DNA from: Microcaldota archaeon
GTDB lineage: Archaea > Micrarchaeota > Micrarchaeia > Anstonellales > Bilamarchaeaceae
Assembly: GCA_013425425.1 (NCBI GenBank)
Contig: JACCLJ010000019.1
Location: 1-6,491 of the forward strand
DNA length: 6,491 nucleotides
Reading direction: 5' to 3'
Part shown: in pieces, positions 1-5,708 of the stretch
Layout: each line of letters starts with the position of its first letter
How positions within the stretch are numbered: position 1 is the stretch's first letter
Position numbers and translations under genes: made by a program
Notes under the pieces: model-generated
Databases searched by the model: none
What the model was told of the DNA's origin: nothing
Seen by the model: the letters and a program-made list of their open reading frames with translations, nothing else

Positions 1-80
1 CTTTTGCTCTCCTCCCTTATCTTTGAAGCTATCTTTCCGGCAGCGCGGAAATCGTCTATATTATCCTCAACCCCATCCAT
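1..80 (-). CDS. map: Methionine aminopeptidase type II, N-terminus (partial)
   Basis: This is the first 26 codons of a gene that runs off the left edge. Reading the minus strand from the ATG at 80-78 gives a peptide starting MDGVEDNIDDFRAAGK and continuing IASKIREESK. From memory this closely resembles the N-terminal helix of archaeal type II methionine aminopeptidases, whose usual form is EAGKIASKVREEA. The enzyme removes the initiator methionine from nascent proteins with a two-metal active site, but the catalytic domain lies outside the window and cannot be checked. The other nearby ATG, 11 nt upstream, is in another frame and soon hits a stop. The gene follows aIF5B on the same strand after a 52-nt gap that holds an oligo-T run and a TATA-like box, so it may be transcribed separately. 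The family call rests on a short stretch of residues. Confidence 0.8.
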   Translation of the reverse strand, partial: MDGVEDNIDDFRAAGKIASKIREESK

Positions 81-100
81 ATCTCCATTCCTGCGCCAAT

Positions 101-110
101 CGTTTAAAAC
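101..110 (-). promoter_or_regulatory. Putative TATA box of map
   Basis: On the minus strand the sequence GTTTTAAACG is centred about 26 nt upstream of the map ATG at 80. This is the usual distance between an archaeal TATA box and the transcription start, so the mRNA would begin at or next to the start codon. No good Shine-Dalgarno sequence sits at normal spacing. The call is inferred from sequence and spacing only. Confidence 0.4.
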
Positions 111-117
111 CCTACTG

Positions 118-123
118 AAAAAA
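118..123 (-). terminator. Oligo-T terminator after aIF5B
   Basis: On the minus strand a run of six T begins 9 nt after the aIF5B stop codon. Archaeal RNA polymerase terminates at oligo-T tracts without needing a hairpin. The run lies before the putative map TATA box, which suits a transcript boundary between the two genes. Confidence 0.4.
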
Positions 124-132
124 GGGCGGTGC

Positions 133-1881
133 CTAATCAAAGGGAGAGCTTACGATCAATTTCTTTATCTCCTCAAAAACGAGCCTTTCCTCATCGCTCA
201 GGAGGCCGGGCTGGCTCTCAAACTGCGTTATCTCCGCCTTCGTAATATATGTGTAAAGAATATTTCCTTCGCACACGTCCTTTCCGTAGTAAATGCCGTC
301 GCAGGAGATGGCAAGCTGCGTTCCCCTCTCCGCCTCCTCGACCTTCTCTTTCTCCCTCTGCATCTCCCTTACTTCCCCAACTACCTCTCCCTTGGCGTTC
401 ATGAGCCTGCATCCCTTCCTTATCTTCCCGCCGAGCACTTCGACGCCGAATATGGCGGGCTTGGAAACCCTGAAGCAGCAGCCTGCAAGCAGTTTTATCT
501 TTCCCGGCCATGTCATCTTCTTGAACGCTTTCGATTTCTCCTTCTCCTTTGTGTCTTTCACCCATTCATTATAATTTTCAAGAAGGCGGTAAATTATGTC
601 GCTCCATATCACCGGTATCTTTTTCGCATCGGCTTCCACCCTCGCATCCTCCGTTACGTCAACGTTAAAGCCGAGCACCGCACCGTAATACCTGTCATCG
701 GCCGAAACGGCCTCAGCCATCAGAATCTCCTTTCTCGTTATCTTTCCGGTGCTGGCAGACTTTATCCTGACTTCCGCTTCTTCGAAAAGCCTTACGAGCG
801 CTTCAACCGAGCCGAGGCTGTCTGCCCTTAAAACAACGCCAAGCTCATCTTTCTTCTCAAAAATTATGTTCCTGAACTGCTTCTCTATCTCAGCCCTGTT
901 CTCCTCAAAATCTGTCACGGCGTCAACGGGCGAGCCAGGCAAGGCGCCTTCAAGGTCCGGCGCGACTATCTTCACTCCTGCTGCGGCAACAAGCTCGTCA
1001 ACGTAATTGTATTTCTCCTTTCCGCTTGCGTTCGGCTCGAGCAGCGCCCTTATCTTTGTCTTCTTCGCGCCGTTCTGGGTAAGAAATATTATTTCGTCAT
1101 TTTTCCTGAAAAGACCGTCATAGAGTATGACATCCACGGTCGTGCCGAGCCCCTTCTCGTCCTTAACCTCAAGAATGCTTCCCCTCCCCCTGCCCATTTC
1201 ATCTATCTCAAGCTCCTCGCCCAGGAATTTCTGGCTTAGCCCCGCTATAAGCATGAGCAGTTCGCCGAGTCCCTCCTTCGTCTTTGCGCTTACCGGGATT
1301 ATCGCTATCTGCTTGCTGAAATCCCCTATCCTGTCGAACCTTTCGCTGTCAAAGCCGTGTTCCGATATCTTTCCCATCAGACCGTAGATATGGTCGTCCA
1401 GTCTTTCTTTCACGAACTGCGGCTGCTTGGAATAGGATTCGATGAACGATGCGGCAGGATAATCCGTCCAGCCGTTTATCAGGTCGATCTTGTTTGCGGC
1501 TATTACGAAAGGCGTCTTGTACTGTTTCAGTATCCTTACGCTCTCCAGCGTCTGGGGCTGGAATCCCTGCATCACATCCACAACAAGTATCGCGATATCC
1601 GCTATGCTTCCCCCTCTGTCCCTGAGGTTTGTAAACGCCTCGTGGCCGGGCGTGTCTATAAAAAGCAGGCCGGGAATTTTCAAATCGAATTTCATTCTTC
1701 CTCCGCTCGCCGCGGACATGTGCGTTATGTCCTCCTTCCTTATGTAGCTCGCGCCTATCATCTGGGTTATCTTTCCCGCTTCCTTCGCCGCCACGGCGGT
1801 GCCCCTGATGGTATCCAGCAGCGTCGTCTTCCCATGATCGACGTGTCCGAGCATGACGACTATCGGCGAGCGTATGTGCAT
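133..1881 (-). CDS. infB: Archaeal translation initiation factor IF5B (aIF5B)
   Basis: This is the cytoplasmic GTPase that promotes joining of the ribosomal subunits and helps place initiator tRNA during initiation. The 582-aa protein is complete and close to the usual archaeal length of about 590-600, without the long N-terminal extension of eukaryotic eIF5B. All GTPase motifs are visible: G1 GHVDHGKT (12-19), switch I with GKITQMIGA (36-44, Thr39), G3 DTPGH (76-80), G4 NKID (130-133) and G5 SAK (198-200). A beta-barrel domain II follows at about 225-330, domain III at about 335-440 with LRADSLGSVEAL, and the C-terminal barrel at about 455-560. Switch I has Lys-37 and Met-41 where GGITQHIGA is common, a minor change. 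No intein or frameshift is seen. The ATG at 1881 lies just before the first strand of the G domain, and a TATA-like box about 26 nt upstream supports it. The gene is divergent from SRP54 and upstream of map on the same strand. Confidence 0.97.
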   Translation of the reverse strand: MHIRSPIVVMLGHVDHGKTTLLDTIRGTAVAAKEAGKITQMIGASYIRKEDITHMSAASGGRMKFDLKIPGLLFIDTPGHEAFTNLRDRGGSIADIAILVVDVMQGFQPQTLESVRILKQYKTPFVIAANKIDLINGWTDYPAASFIESYSKQPQFVKERLDDHIYGLMGKISEHGFDSERFDRIGDFSKQIAIIPVSAKTKEGLGELLMLIAGLSQKFLGEELEIDEMGRGRGSILEVKDEKGLGTTVDVILYDGLFRKNDEIIFLTQNGAKKTKIRALLEPNASGKEKYNYVDELVAAAGVKIVAPDLEGALPGSPVDAVTDFEENRAEIEKQFRNIIFEKKDELGVVLRADSLGSVEALVRLFEEAEVRIKSASTGKITRKEILMAEAVSADDRYYGAVLGFNVDVTEDARVEADAKKIPVIWSDIIYRLLENYNEWVKDTKEKEKSKAFKKMTWPGKIKLLAGCCFRVSKPAIFGVEVLGGKIRKGCRLMNAKGEVVGEVREMQREKEKVEEAERGTQLAISCDGIYYGKDVCEGNILYTYITKAEITQFESQPGLLSDEERLVFEEIKKLIVSSPFD

Positions 1882-1966
1882 ATCAATCCGCCTCTGAACT
1901 GTTAATTATAAGACCGCTTCTCTTAAAAATAATATCTTCTCCTATAATACCGGAAGTTGTTGCGGT
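1882..1966. promoter_or_regulatory. Divergent promoter region aIF5B / SRP54
   Basis: These 85 AT-rich bases separate two divergent genes. Toward aIF5B, the minus strand has TTATAATTAA at about 1911-1902, centred about 26 nt before the ATG at 1881, which predicts a leaderless transcript. Toward SRP54, the plus strand has TTAAAAATAATAT at 1923-1935. This would start transcription near 1955 and leave a leader of about 12 nt; GGAAG at 1952-1956 is a weak ribosome-binding candidate. A second TATAAT at 1943-1948 is too close to the SRP54 ATG for standard spacing. Confidence 0.5.
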
Positions 1967-3286
1967 ATGTTGGGCAAAAAACTCAGAGAAGCGCTCGCAA
2001 AGCTTACGGGCAGGGCTTACGTTGACGAAGATGCGGTGAAATCGCTCATAAAGGATCTGCAGCGCGTGCTCATCGCATCCGATGTGAACGTGAAGCTTGT
2101 GCTTTCGCTTTCAAAAAGCATAGAGGAACGCGCGCTGAAATCCGGGAAGGTTGCGGCGCTTTCGCTGAAAGAGCACGTGATGAAGGTCGTCTATGAGGAG
2201 CTCGTCCGTCTGATGGGCGAGAGTTACAGCCCCCGGCTCGACAGGCACAAAATCCTGCTCTGCGGCTTGTTTGGCAGTGGAAAAACGACGAGCGCAGCGA
2301 AGGTCGCGCACTATTACAAAACGAAGGGCCTGAGCGTCGCGCTCGTGGCCGCGGACGTTGACAGGCCTGCGGCGCAGGAGCAGCTCGAGCAGCTTTCGAA
2401 ACAGGTCGGCGCCAGGTTCTATACGGTAAAAGGGGAGAAGGATGCCGAAAAGATAGTCCGAAAGGCACTTTCCGAGAGCAAGGAAGACGTCATAATCGTC
2501 GATTCCGCAGGACGGAGCGCGTTTGACAGCGAGCTGACGAAAGAGCTGAAAGGCATAAGCGGGGCGCTGAAGCCCGACGAGGTTTATCTCGTCCTCAGCG
2601 GGGATATCGGCCAGGTTGCGGGAAAGCAGGCGGAGGAATTCAACAAAGCTGTTCCGTTAAGCGGAGTGATAGTGACGAAGATGGACGGCTCTGCAAAGGG
2701 CGGAGGCGCGCTCAGCGCGGTTGCGGCAGCGGGCACGAAGATCGCGTTCATCGGCATGGGAGAGAAGACAGGCGACATGCAGGTTTACAACGCCGAGAAA
2801 TTCGTGGGCCGGCTTCTCGGCGTTCCCGACATGGAAGGGCTGATGGAGAAAATAAAGGAAGTGACGAAAGAGCAGGACGTCAAGGCGCTTGAGAGCGAGG
2901 AGCTTACGATTGAAACCTTTTATGAGCAGCTGAAAGCGGCAAAGAAGATGGGGCCGTTGAGCAGCGTTTTCTCCATGCTCGGCGCGAACGACGTGCCGAA
3001 GGAGATGCTCCAGCAGAGCGAGCAGAAGCTGAAGCAGTACGAGGCAATGATAAATTCCATGACGAAACAGGAGAGGAAAATGCCTTCCCTGCTGAAATCC
3101 AATCCAGCCCGCATATCGCGGATTGCGAATGGCTCGGGCTGTTCCGAGAAAGACGTGCGCGATTTCCTTGCCCAGTTCGACAAGATGGAGAAGCTGATGG
3201 GCAAGTTCAAGAGGGACCGGGGCTTCAGGAAGAAAATGGAGAAGATGATGAAGGGCGGCATTCCCGGAATGGGCGGGATGACATAA
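1967..3286 (+). CDS. srp54: Signal recognition particle GTPase SRP54
   Basis: SRP54 binds signal sequences emerging from the ribosome and the SRP RNA, and its GTPase pairs with the receptor FtsY at the membrane. The 439-aa protein is full length (the family is about 440-460). The helical N domain spans about 1-90. The G domain follows with G1 GLFGSGKT (100-107), DVDRPAA (130-136), G3 DSAGR (179-183), G4 TKMD (237-240), the SRP-type GSAKGGGALSAV (241-252) and the closing GMGEKTGD (263-270). The methionine-rich M domain (about 305-439) carries the RNA-binding segment around ARISRIANGSG (381-391) and ends in a Met/Gly-rich tail. Phe-102 in the P-loop where Gln is usual, and DSAGR instead of DTAGR, are unusual but conservative. 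The two GTPases of the window, aIF5B and SRP54, are divergent neighbours. The stop lies only about 8 nt from the 3' end of the convergent RNase P RNA. Confidence 0.97.
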   Translation: MLGKKLREALAKLTGRAYVDEDAVKSLIKDLQRVLIASDVNVKLVLSLSKSIEERALKSGKVAALSLKEHVMKVVYEELVRLMGESYSPRLDRHKILLCGLFGSGKTTSAAKVAHYYKTKGLSVALVAADVDRPAAQEQLEQLSKQVGARFYTVKGEKDAEKIVRKALSESKEDVIIVDSAGRSAFDSELTKELKGISGALKPDEVYLVLSGDIGQVAGKQAEEFNKAVPLSGVIVTKMDGSAKGGGALSAVAAAGTKIAFIGMGEKTGDMQVYNAEKFVGRLLGVPDMEGLMEKIKEVTKEQDVKALESEELTIETFYEQLKAAKKMGPLSSVFSMLGANDVPKEMLQQSEQKLKQYEAMINSMTKQERKMPSLLKSNPARISRIANGSGCSEKDVRDFLAQFDKMEKLMGKFKRDRGFRKKMEKMMKGGIPGMGGMT

Positions 3287-3294
3287 AGAAGTTT

Positions 3295-3560
3295 GGAGTG
3301 AGGAGCATAGTCTGTCTTCTGTTTTCGCAGCATTGTACTCCATAGCTGAACTTTACGTTCAGCATGCCTCCATGGCTTACGCCATGAAGGAGCGGCGCAA
3401 AGGCCTTGCACCTTCGTTGGAAGGGAAACGTCCGTTTCATCCAGGCCTTTCGGCATGGTATCGTTTCTGTTACGTTTCCAGCTCCTTAAGAGCGGCATCC
3501 TCCGGTGGACAGAACTTCCTCAGACAAATAAATGCCCGTCAGCTGCCTGCCCCTCACTCT
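3295..3560 (-). ncRNA. rnpB: RNase P RNA, archaeal type
   Basis: This is the catalytic RNA of RNase P, which trims the 5' leader from pre-tRNAs. Seen on the minus strand: a 9-bp closing stem P1 pairs 3560-3552 with 3303-3295. GAGGAAG (3521-3515) matches conserved region I and runs into the 5' strand of helix P4 (3516-3508, AGUUCUGUC). The conserved ACAGAA (3322-3317) leads directly into the 3' strand of P4 (3316-3309, GACAGACU). The two strands pair as 8 bp with one bulged U, the universal signature of RNase P. Between them lie an 8-bp helix (GGAAACGU 3479-3472 with ACGUUUCC 3431-3424, probably P10), the archaeal-like AACAGAAACGAUACC (3471-3457) and GAUGAAACGG (3441-3432), a short GAAA-capped hairpin (3454-3445, probably P12), and GGUGCAAGGCC (3412-3402), resembling conserved region IV. 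Further hairpins are 3493-3481, 3386-3371 (GUAA loop) and 3363-3345. At about 266 nt it is short for an archaeal P RNA, mainly through small P3 and P12. Exact ends are inferred from P1. Confidence 0.9.
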
Positions 3561-3604
3561 GTTATATATTTATACTTTTTGGATTAATATTCCTTTCTCT
3601 TCGT
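3561..3604. promoter_or_regulatory. Bidirectional promoter of rnpB and tRNA-Phe
   Basis: These 44 AT-rich bases lie between two RNA genes transcribed away from each other. On the plus strand TTATATATTTATA (3562-3574) is a strong TATA-like box; transcription would start near 3596, about 9 nt before the tRNA. On the minus strand AATATTAAT (3591-3583), preceded by purine-rich GAAAGG that could act as a BRE, is centred about 27 nt before the inferred rnpB 5' end at 3560. The strong TATA box also reads as TATAAATATA on the minus strand, but a start 26 nt beyond it would cut off P1, so it is less likely to serve rnpB. Confidence 0.55.
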
Positions 3605-3718
3605 GCCACGGTAGCTCAGTCGGGAGAGCATTCGGCTGAAGAACCTTTGAATTTCGTTCAAAATTTTCAAAGGTGCTTTGAAACCGAAGGGTCGCTTGTT
3701 CAAATCAGGCCCGTGGCA
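3605..3718 (+). tRNA. tRNA-Phe (anticodon GAA) with 41-nt intron
   Basis: All arms pair. The acceptor stem is GCCACGG (3605-3611) with CCGTGGC (3711-3717), followed by discriminator A (3718). The D stem is GCTC/GAGC (3614-3617, 3626-3629). The anticodon stem is TTCGG (3631-3635) with CCGAA (3684-3688). The T arm is GCTTG-TTCAAAT-CAGGC (3694-3710) with one G-U pair, and the variable loop is GGGTC. The anticodon loop, once spliced, reads CTGAAGA with anticodon GAA at 3638-3640. The mature length is 73 nt. The 3' CCA is not encoded. The intron (3642-3682) sits after position 37, the usual archaeal site. The gene is divergent from rnpB and is followed at once by the AT-rich promoter region of the peptidase gene. 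Confidence 0.95.
3642..3682 (+). other. tRNA-Phe intron with relaxed splice motif
   Basis: The intron folds into a perfect 9-bp hairpin (ACCTTTGAA 3643-3651 with TTCAAAGGT 3666-3674) with a 14-nt loop. At the 3' splice site AAA (3681-3683) forms a normal 3-nt bulge. On the 5' side the bulge AGA (3640-3642) faces two unpaired bases (GC, 3675-3676), and the central helix has a U-U mismatch (3637/3679). The motif is therefore not a strict bulge-helix-bulge. The boundary could shift by one base to 3643-3683 with the same mature tRNA, because both flanking bases are A. Confidence 0.8.
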
Positions 3719-3731
3719 TATTAAATATTAT
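3719..3731 (+). promoter_or_regulatory. Putative TATA box of the peptidase gene
   Basis: TTAAATATTAT (3721-3731) begins three bases after the tRNA 3' end. It is centred about 34 nt before the ATG at 3760, which predicts a leader of about 8 nt. The sequence between them has no clear Shine-Dalgarno motif. The short T stretches here may also help end tRNA transcription. Confidence 0.4.
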
Positions 3732-3759
3732 CCGTCCATGCTTAACCGATCTGATCAGA

Positions 3760-4344
3760 ATGGCAAAGAACGCCGGCAAGATAATCGTGACCGTCCACTC
3801 GGACATCGTCTGGAAAGCCGCCAGCGTCAGGCTCGTGAGAAGAAGGCGGCGCAAGCTTTACTCGGGCAACCTTGACAACGTGGTATGCGTGGCGGAGGTC
3901 CTCAGATCCGTCATGCCGCGCGTGAAGGACAGGCACACCAAATTCTATTTCACCGGAGGCGAGGAAACCACTATGAGCGGCGCCAAGGCGGTGATGAAAA
4001 GGGAGGGGCGCGCCCTGTACATACCGATTGATGTCACTAACGCCTCAAGAAAATCAGACATAAACATCGAGTGGCCGCACAACATCGACAGGAAGGCCCT
4101 GAAAAAAATGCTCGGCGGCATACCGCGCCTGAAGGTCGGCTTCAAGACCGGCCACGAGGATGAAACGCATGTTTTTGGAAAGAAATACCCCGCATTTTCC
4201 CTCAACCTTCCGGTCGAGGGGCACATGCACGGCCGCTCGCGCATCCCTTTCTTGAAGGCGCGGCGCTTCGGCAGGGCGGTTGCTGAAATCCTGCGGGGCG
4301 TAAGGCTGAACTACGATAAGATATGCATGAAAAAACGGGCCTAA
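3760..4344 (+). CDS. Small M28/M42/M20-like zinc metallopeptidase
   Basis: This 194-aa protein is not a textbook family member, but the order of its motifs fits the two-zinc aminopeptidase fold of clans MH/M28 and M42/M20. HSD (13-15) matches the HxD metal motif after a hydrophobic strand. GNLDNVVCVAEVL (36-48) matches the segment with the bridging Asp (D39). FTGGEET (64-70) carries the catalytic/metal Glu pair (E68, E69). IPIDVTNA (88-95) supplies the next Asp ligand (D91), GHEDETHVF (131-139) resembles the GxxD loop near the C-terminus, and EGHMHG (153-158) supplies a candidate final His. All expected ligands seem present, so activity is plausible. It is far shorter than usual (about 300 or more) and lacks room for a lid, dimerisation or PDZ-like domain. 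An Arg/Lys-rich stretch (24-32) and basic C-terminus stand out. No signal peptide or membrane segment is seen, so it is probably cytoplasmic. Its stop overlaps that of the convergent PurD-like gene. The substrate is unknown. Confidence 0.6.
   Translation: MAKNAGKIIVTVHSDIVWKAASVRLVRRRRRKLYSGNLDNVVCVAEVLRSVMPRVKDRHTKFYFTGGEETTMSGAKAVMKREGRALYIPIDVTNASRKSDINIEWPHNIDRKALKKMLGGIPRLKVGFKTGHEDETHVFGKKYPAFSLNLPVEGHMHGRSRIPFLKARRFGRAVAEILRGVRLNYDKICMKKRA
4330..4335 (-). terminator. Oligo-T terminator after the PurD-like gene
   Basis: On the minus strand a run of six T starts 5 nt after the stop of the PurD-like gene. It lies inside the 3' end of the convergent peptidase gene, where it encodes lysines. 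Termination by oligo-T is known in Archaea; its use here is inference. Confidence 0.35.
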
Positions 4345-5666
4345 TGCAGGTATCCCCAGGTAAGCAGCTTGTCCACATCATCCACCCACCGCAGCCCAAT
4401 ATCAGTTCGGTAGAACATATTCGGGATTATTATGTTCTTTACCCTGCTGTAGACGCTTTTTCTTGCCTCGTCCATGGTGGTCCCGTTGGCGGTCACGACA
4501 AGCGCGTAGCCGCTGTCGCCCGCAAGGCGCCAGTCATCATCCACAAGCTTCACGTCGCCCAGGTGGATGCCTTCAAGCCCCGGCTTCTTGAATATTATGG
4601 AGGCGTCCTCGGAGAACCTCCTGAAAGCCACCGGGTCTGCAAAAGGGAATGGAGGCACGGCGATGACGACGCCTATCTCGAATGCGCGCTTCGTTCTGAA
4701 TTCCGGCTTCTCCTTCCTGGCGATTCCGTAGAGCAGGGTACCCCATTCGCTTAGCACCCCCTCCATCGCTATGCTTATATGCGGGTAGCCGAACCTGCTC
4801 GTGAACTCGAGAGGATAGATGCCGTGGGAATTGGCTATGCAGTTTATGTCGATGTATCCCACGTAGCCCGCGGCCGCGAGCCTGCCCTTCATCTTCAGCA
4901 GCGTCGCATCGAAGATGGAATCCTGGCTGGTGAAGAACATGGTTGTTCCCATCTCCCCGGTACTCGGCCCCAGCTCGCCCGGGAACAGTTTCTTGTGCTC
5001 GAAATTTACGTTTATCGGATAGATGAAATCCTCTCCGTTGAAAAACGCGCCCACTGCAACCTCCACCCCGGGAATATGCTTCTGGAGCTGGAAGACCTTT
5101 ATCTTTTTTCCCCAGTTTTTCTTGTAGCGCTCAAGCATCTCGATTATATCCTTGCCGTCCTCCTCCTGGCCCACGAAAAGCAGCTCCTTTTCGTTCTGGG
5201 CAAGGCCGCTCGGCTTTATGACGTAGCGGTCCGGGTTCTTTTTTATGAAGCTTACCGCCTCGTCGAAATCCGTGAAATTCCAGCGCGGTATGGTGGATAC
5301 GCCCGCCGCCTTCAGCTCCGACTGCCCGAACTCCCGGTCCAGCTCGAGTTTGTCCGTATACACGCTTCCGCCGACGACTAGTTTGCCGGCCTTCCTCAGC
5401 CTTTCCGCCTCTTCACCGAAGCCGACATCGTCAAAAACTATCAGGTCCGCCCAATCCTTGTGGACTTTCCAGTCATCGCACTTTTCGACAAAACCGTCGC
5501 ATATATCTTTCTGGAGCCTGTCTCGGATATAGTACTTTGCCTCATGGCCCTCTTTCCTGACCTGCCACGCCAGGTCCCCTACCATGGCTATGAAAGAGAC
5601 GAACAAAATCTTCAGGGGCTTCTTTTCCCCGGTTACTACGGTGCCATTGCCAGAATTGTGTGTCAT
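4341..5666 (-). CDS. PurD-like ATP-grasp ligase
   Basis: This 441-aa protein has the layout of phosphoribosylamine-glycine ligase (PurD), which makes glycinamide ribonucleotide in purine synthesis. An N-terminal Rossmann-like domain starts at about residue 18. The ATP-grasp region follows, with YVIKPSGLA (148-156, Lys-151), GVEVAVGAFFNG (200-211), TGEMG (236-240, compare TGGMGA) and LEFTSRFGYP (286-295, compare EFNARFGDPE). The C-terminal domain has GLEGIHLGDVKL (363-374), then VTANGTTMDEAR (391-402) and MFYRTDIG (417-424), the last very like PurD. Length matches the family (about 420-450). Oddities are Thr-289 where PurD has the Mg-binding Asn, GYP for GDPE, and Glu in TGEMG. It could be a diverged PurD or a paralogue that ligates something else. 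The ATG at 5666 is preferred because no in-frame alternative lies before the first strand and a TATA-like box sits about 27 nt upstream. No other purine gene is present in the window. Confidence 0.75.
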   Translation of the reverse strand: MTHNSGNGTVVTGEKKPLKILFVSFIAMVGDLAWQVRKEGHEAKYYIRDRLQKDICDGFVEKCDDWKVHKDWADLIVFDDVGFGEEAERLRKAGKLVVGGSVYTDKLELDREFGQSELKAAGVSTIPRWNFTDFDEAVSFIKKNPDRYVIKPSGLAQNEKELLFVGQEEDGKDIIEMLERYKKNWGKKIKVFQLQKHIPGVEVAVGAFFNGEDFIYPINVNFEHKKLFPGELGPSTGEMGTTMFFTSQDSIFDATLLKMKGRLAAAGYVGYIDINCIANSHGIYPLEFTSRFGYPHISIAMEGVLSEWGTLLYGIARKEKPEFRTKRAFEIGVVIAVPPFPFADPVAFRRFSEDASIIFKKPGLEGIHLGDVKLVDDDWRLAGDSGYALVVTANGTTMDEARKSVYSRVKNIIIPNMFYRTDIGLRWVDDVDKLLTWGYLH

Positions 5667-5685
5667 GGGTGGATTAGCACAGTGG

Positions 5686-5700
5686 AAATTAAAAATATTT
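5686..5700 (-). promoter_or_regulatory. Putative TATA box of the PurD-like gene
   Basis: On the minus strand AAATATTTTTAATTT is centred about 27 nt upstream of the ATG at 5666, in the 42-nt gap after the prenyltransferase gene. This predicts a leaderless or nearly leaderless mRNA and separate transcription from the upstream gene. The T5 inside it could also end the prenyltransferase transcript. Confidence 0.45.
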
Positions 5701-5708
5701 CTGCATTT

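Noticed and set aside
4..831. Long plus-strand open frame of 275 codons, with others opposite aIF5B and the PurD-like gene
   Set aside because: These are antisense shadows of well-conserved genes; the peptides match no family and are rich in residues typical of reverse-frame reading.
2070..2778. Minus-strand open frames inside SRP54
   Set aside because: Arg/Ala/Pro-rich shadow translations of a clearly identified gene on the other strand.
3225..3587. Small open frames on both strands across the SRP54-tRNA gap
   Set aside because: They overlap the RNase P RNA and have low-complexity, non-protein-like composition with no family resemblance.
3287..3600. SRP RNA next to SRP54, suggested by GGAGCA near 3302 on the plus strand and the closing stem
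   Set aside because: No helix 8 or Alu-domain motifs fit on the plus strand, whereas the minus strand has the full set of RNase P landmarks, including the bulged P4 helix.
3760..3860. N-terminal MAKNAGK with a basic stretch, resembling a small ribosomal protein
   Set aside because: The downstream motifs (GNLDN, GGEET, IDVTNA, GHEDE) in order fit a metallopeptidase, and no ribosomal protein family matches.
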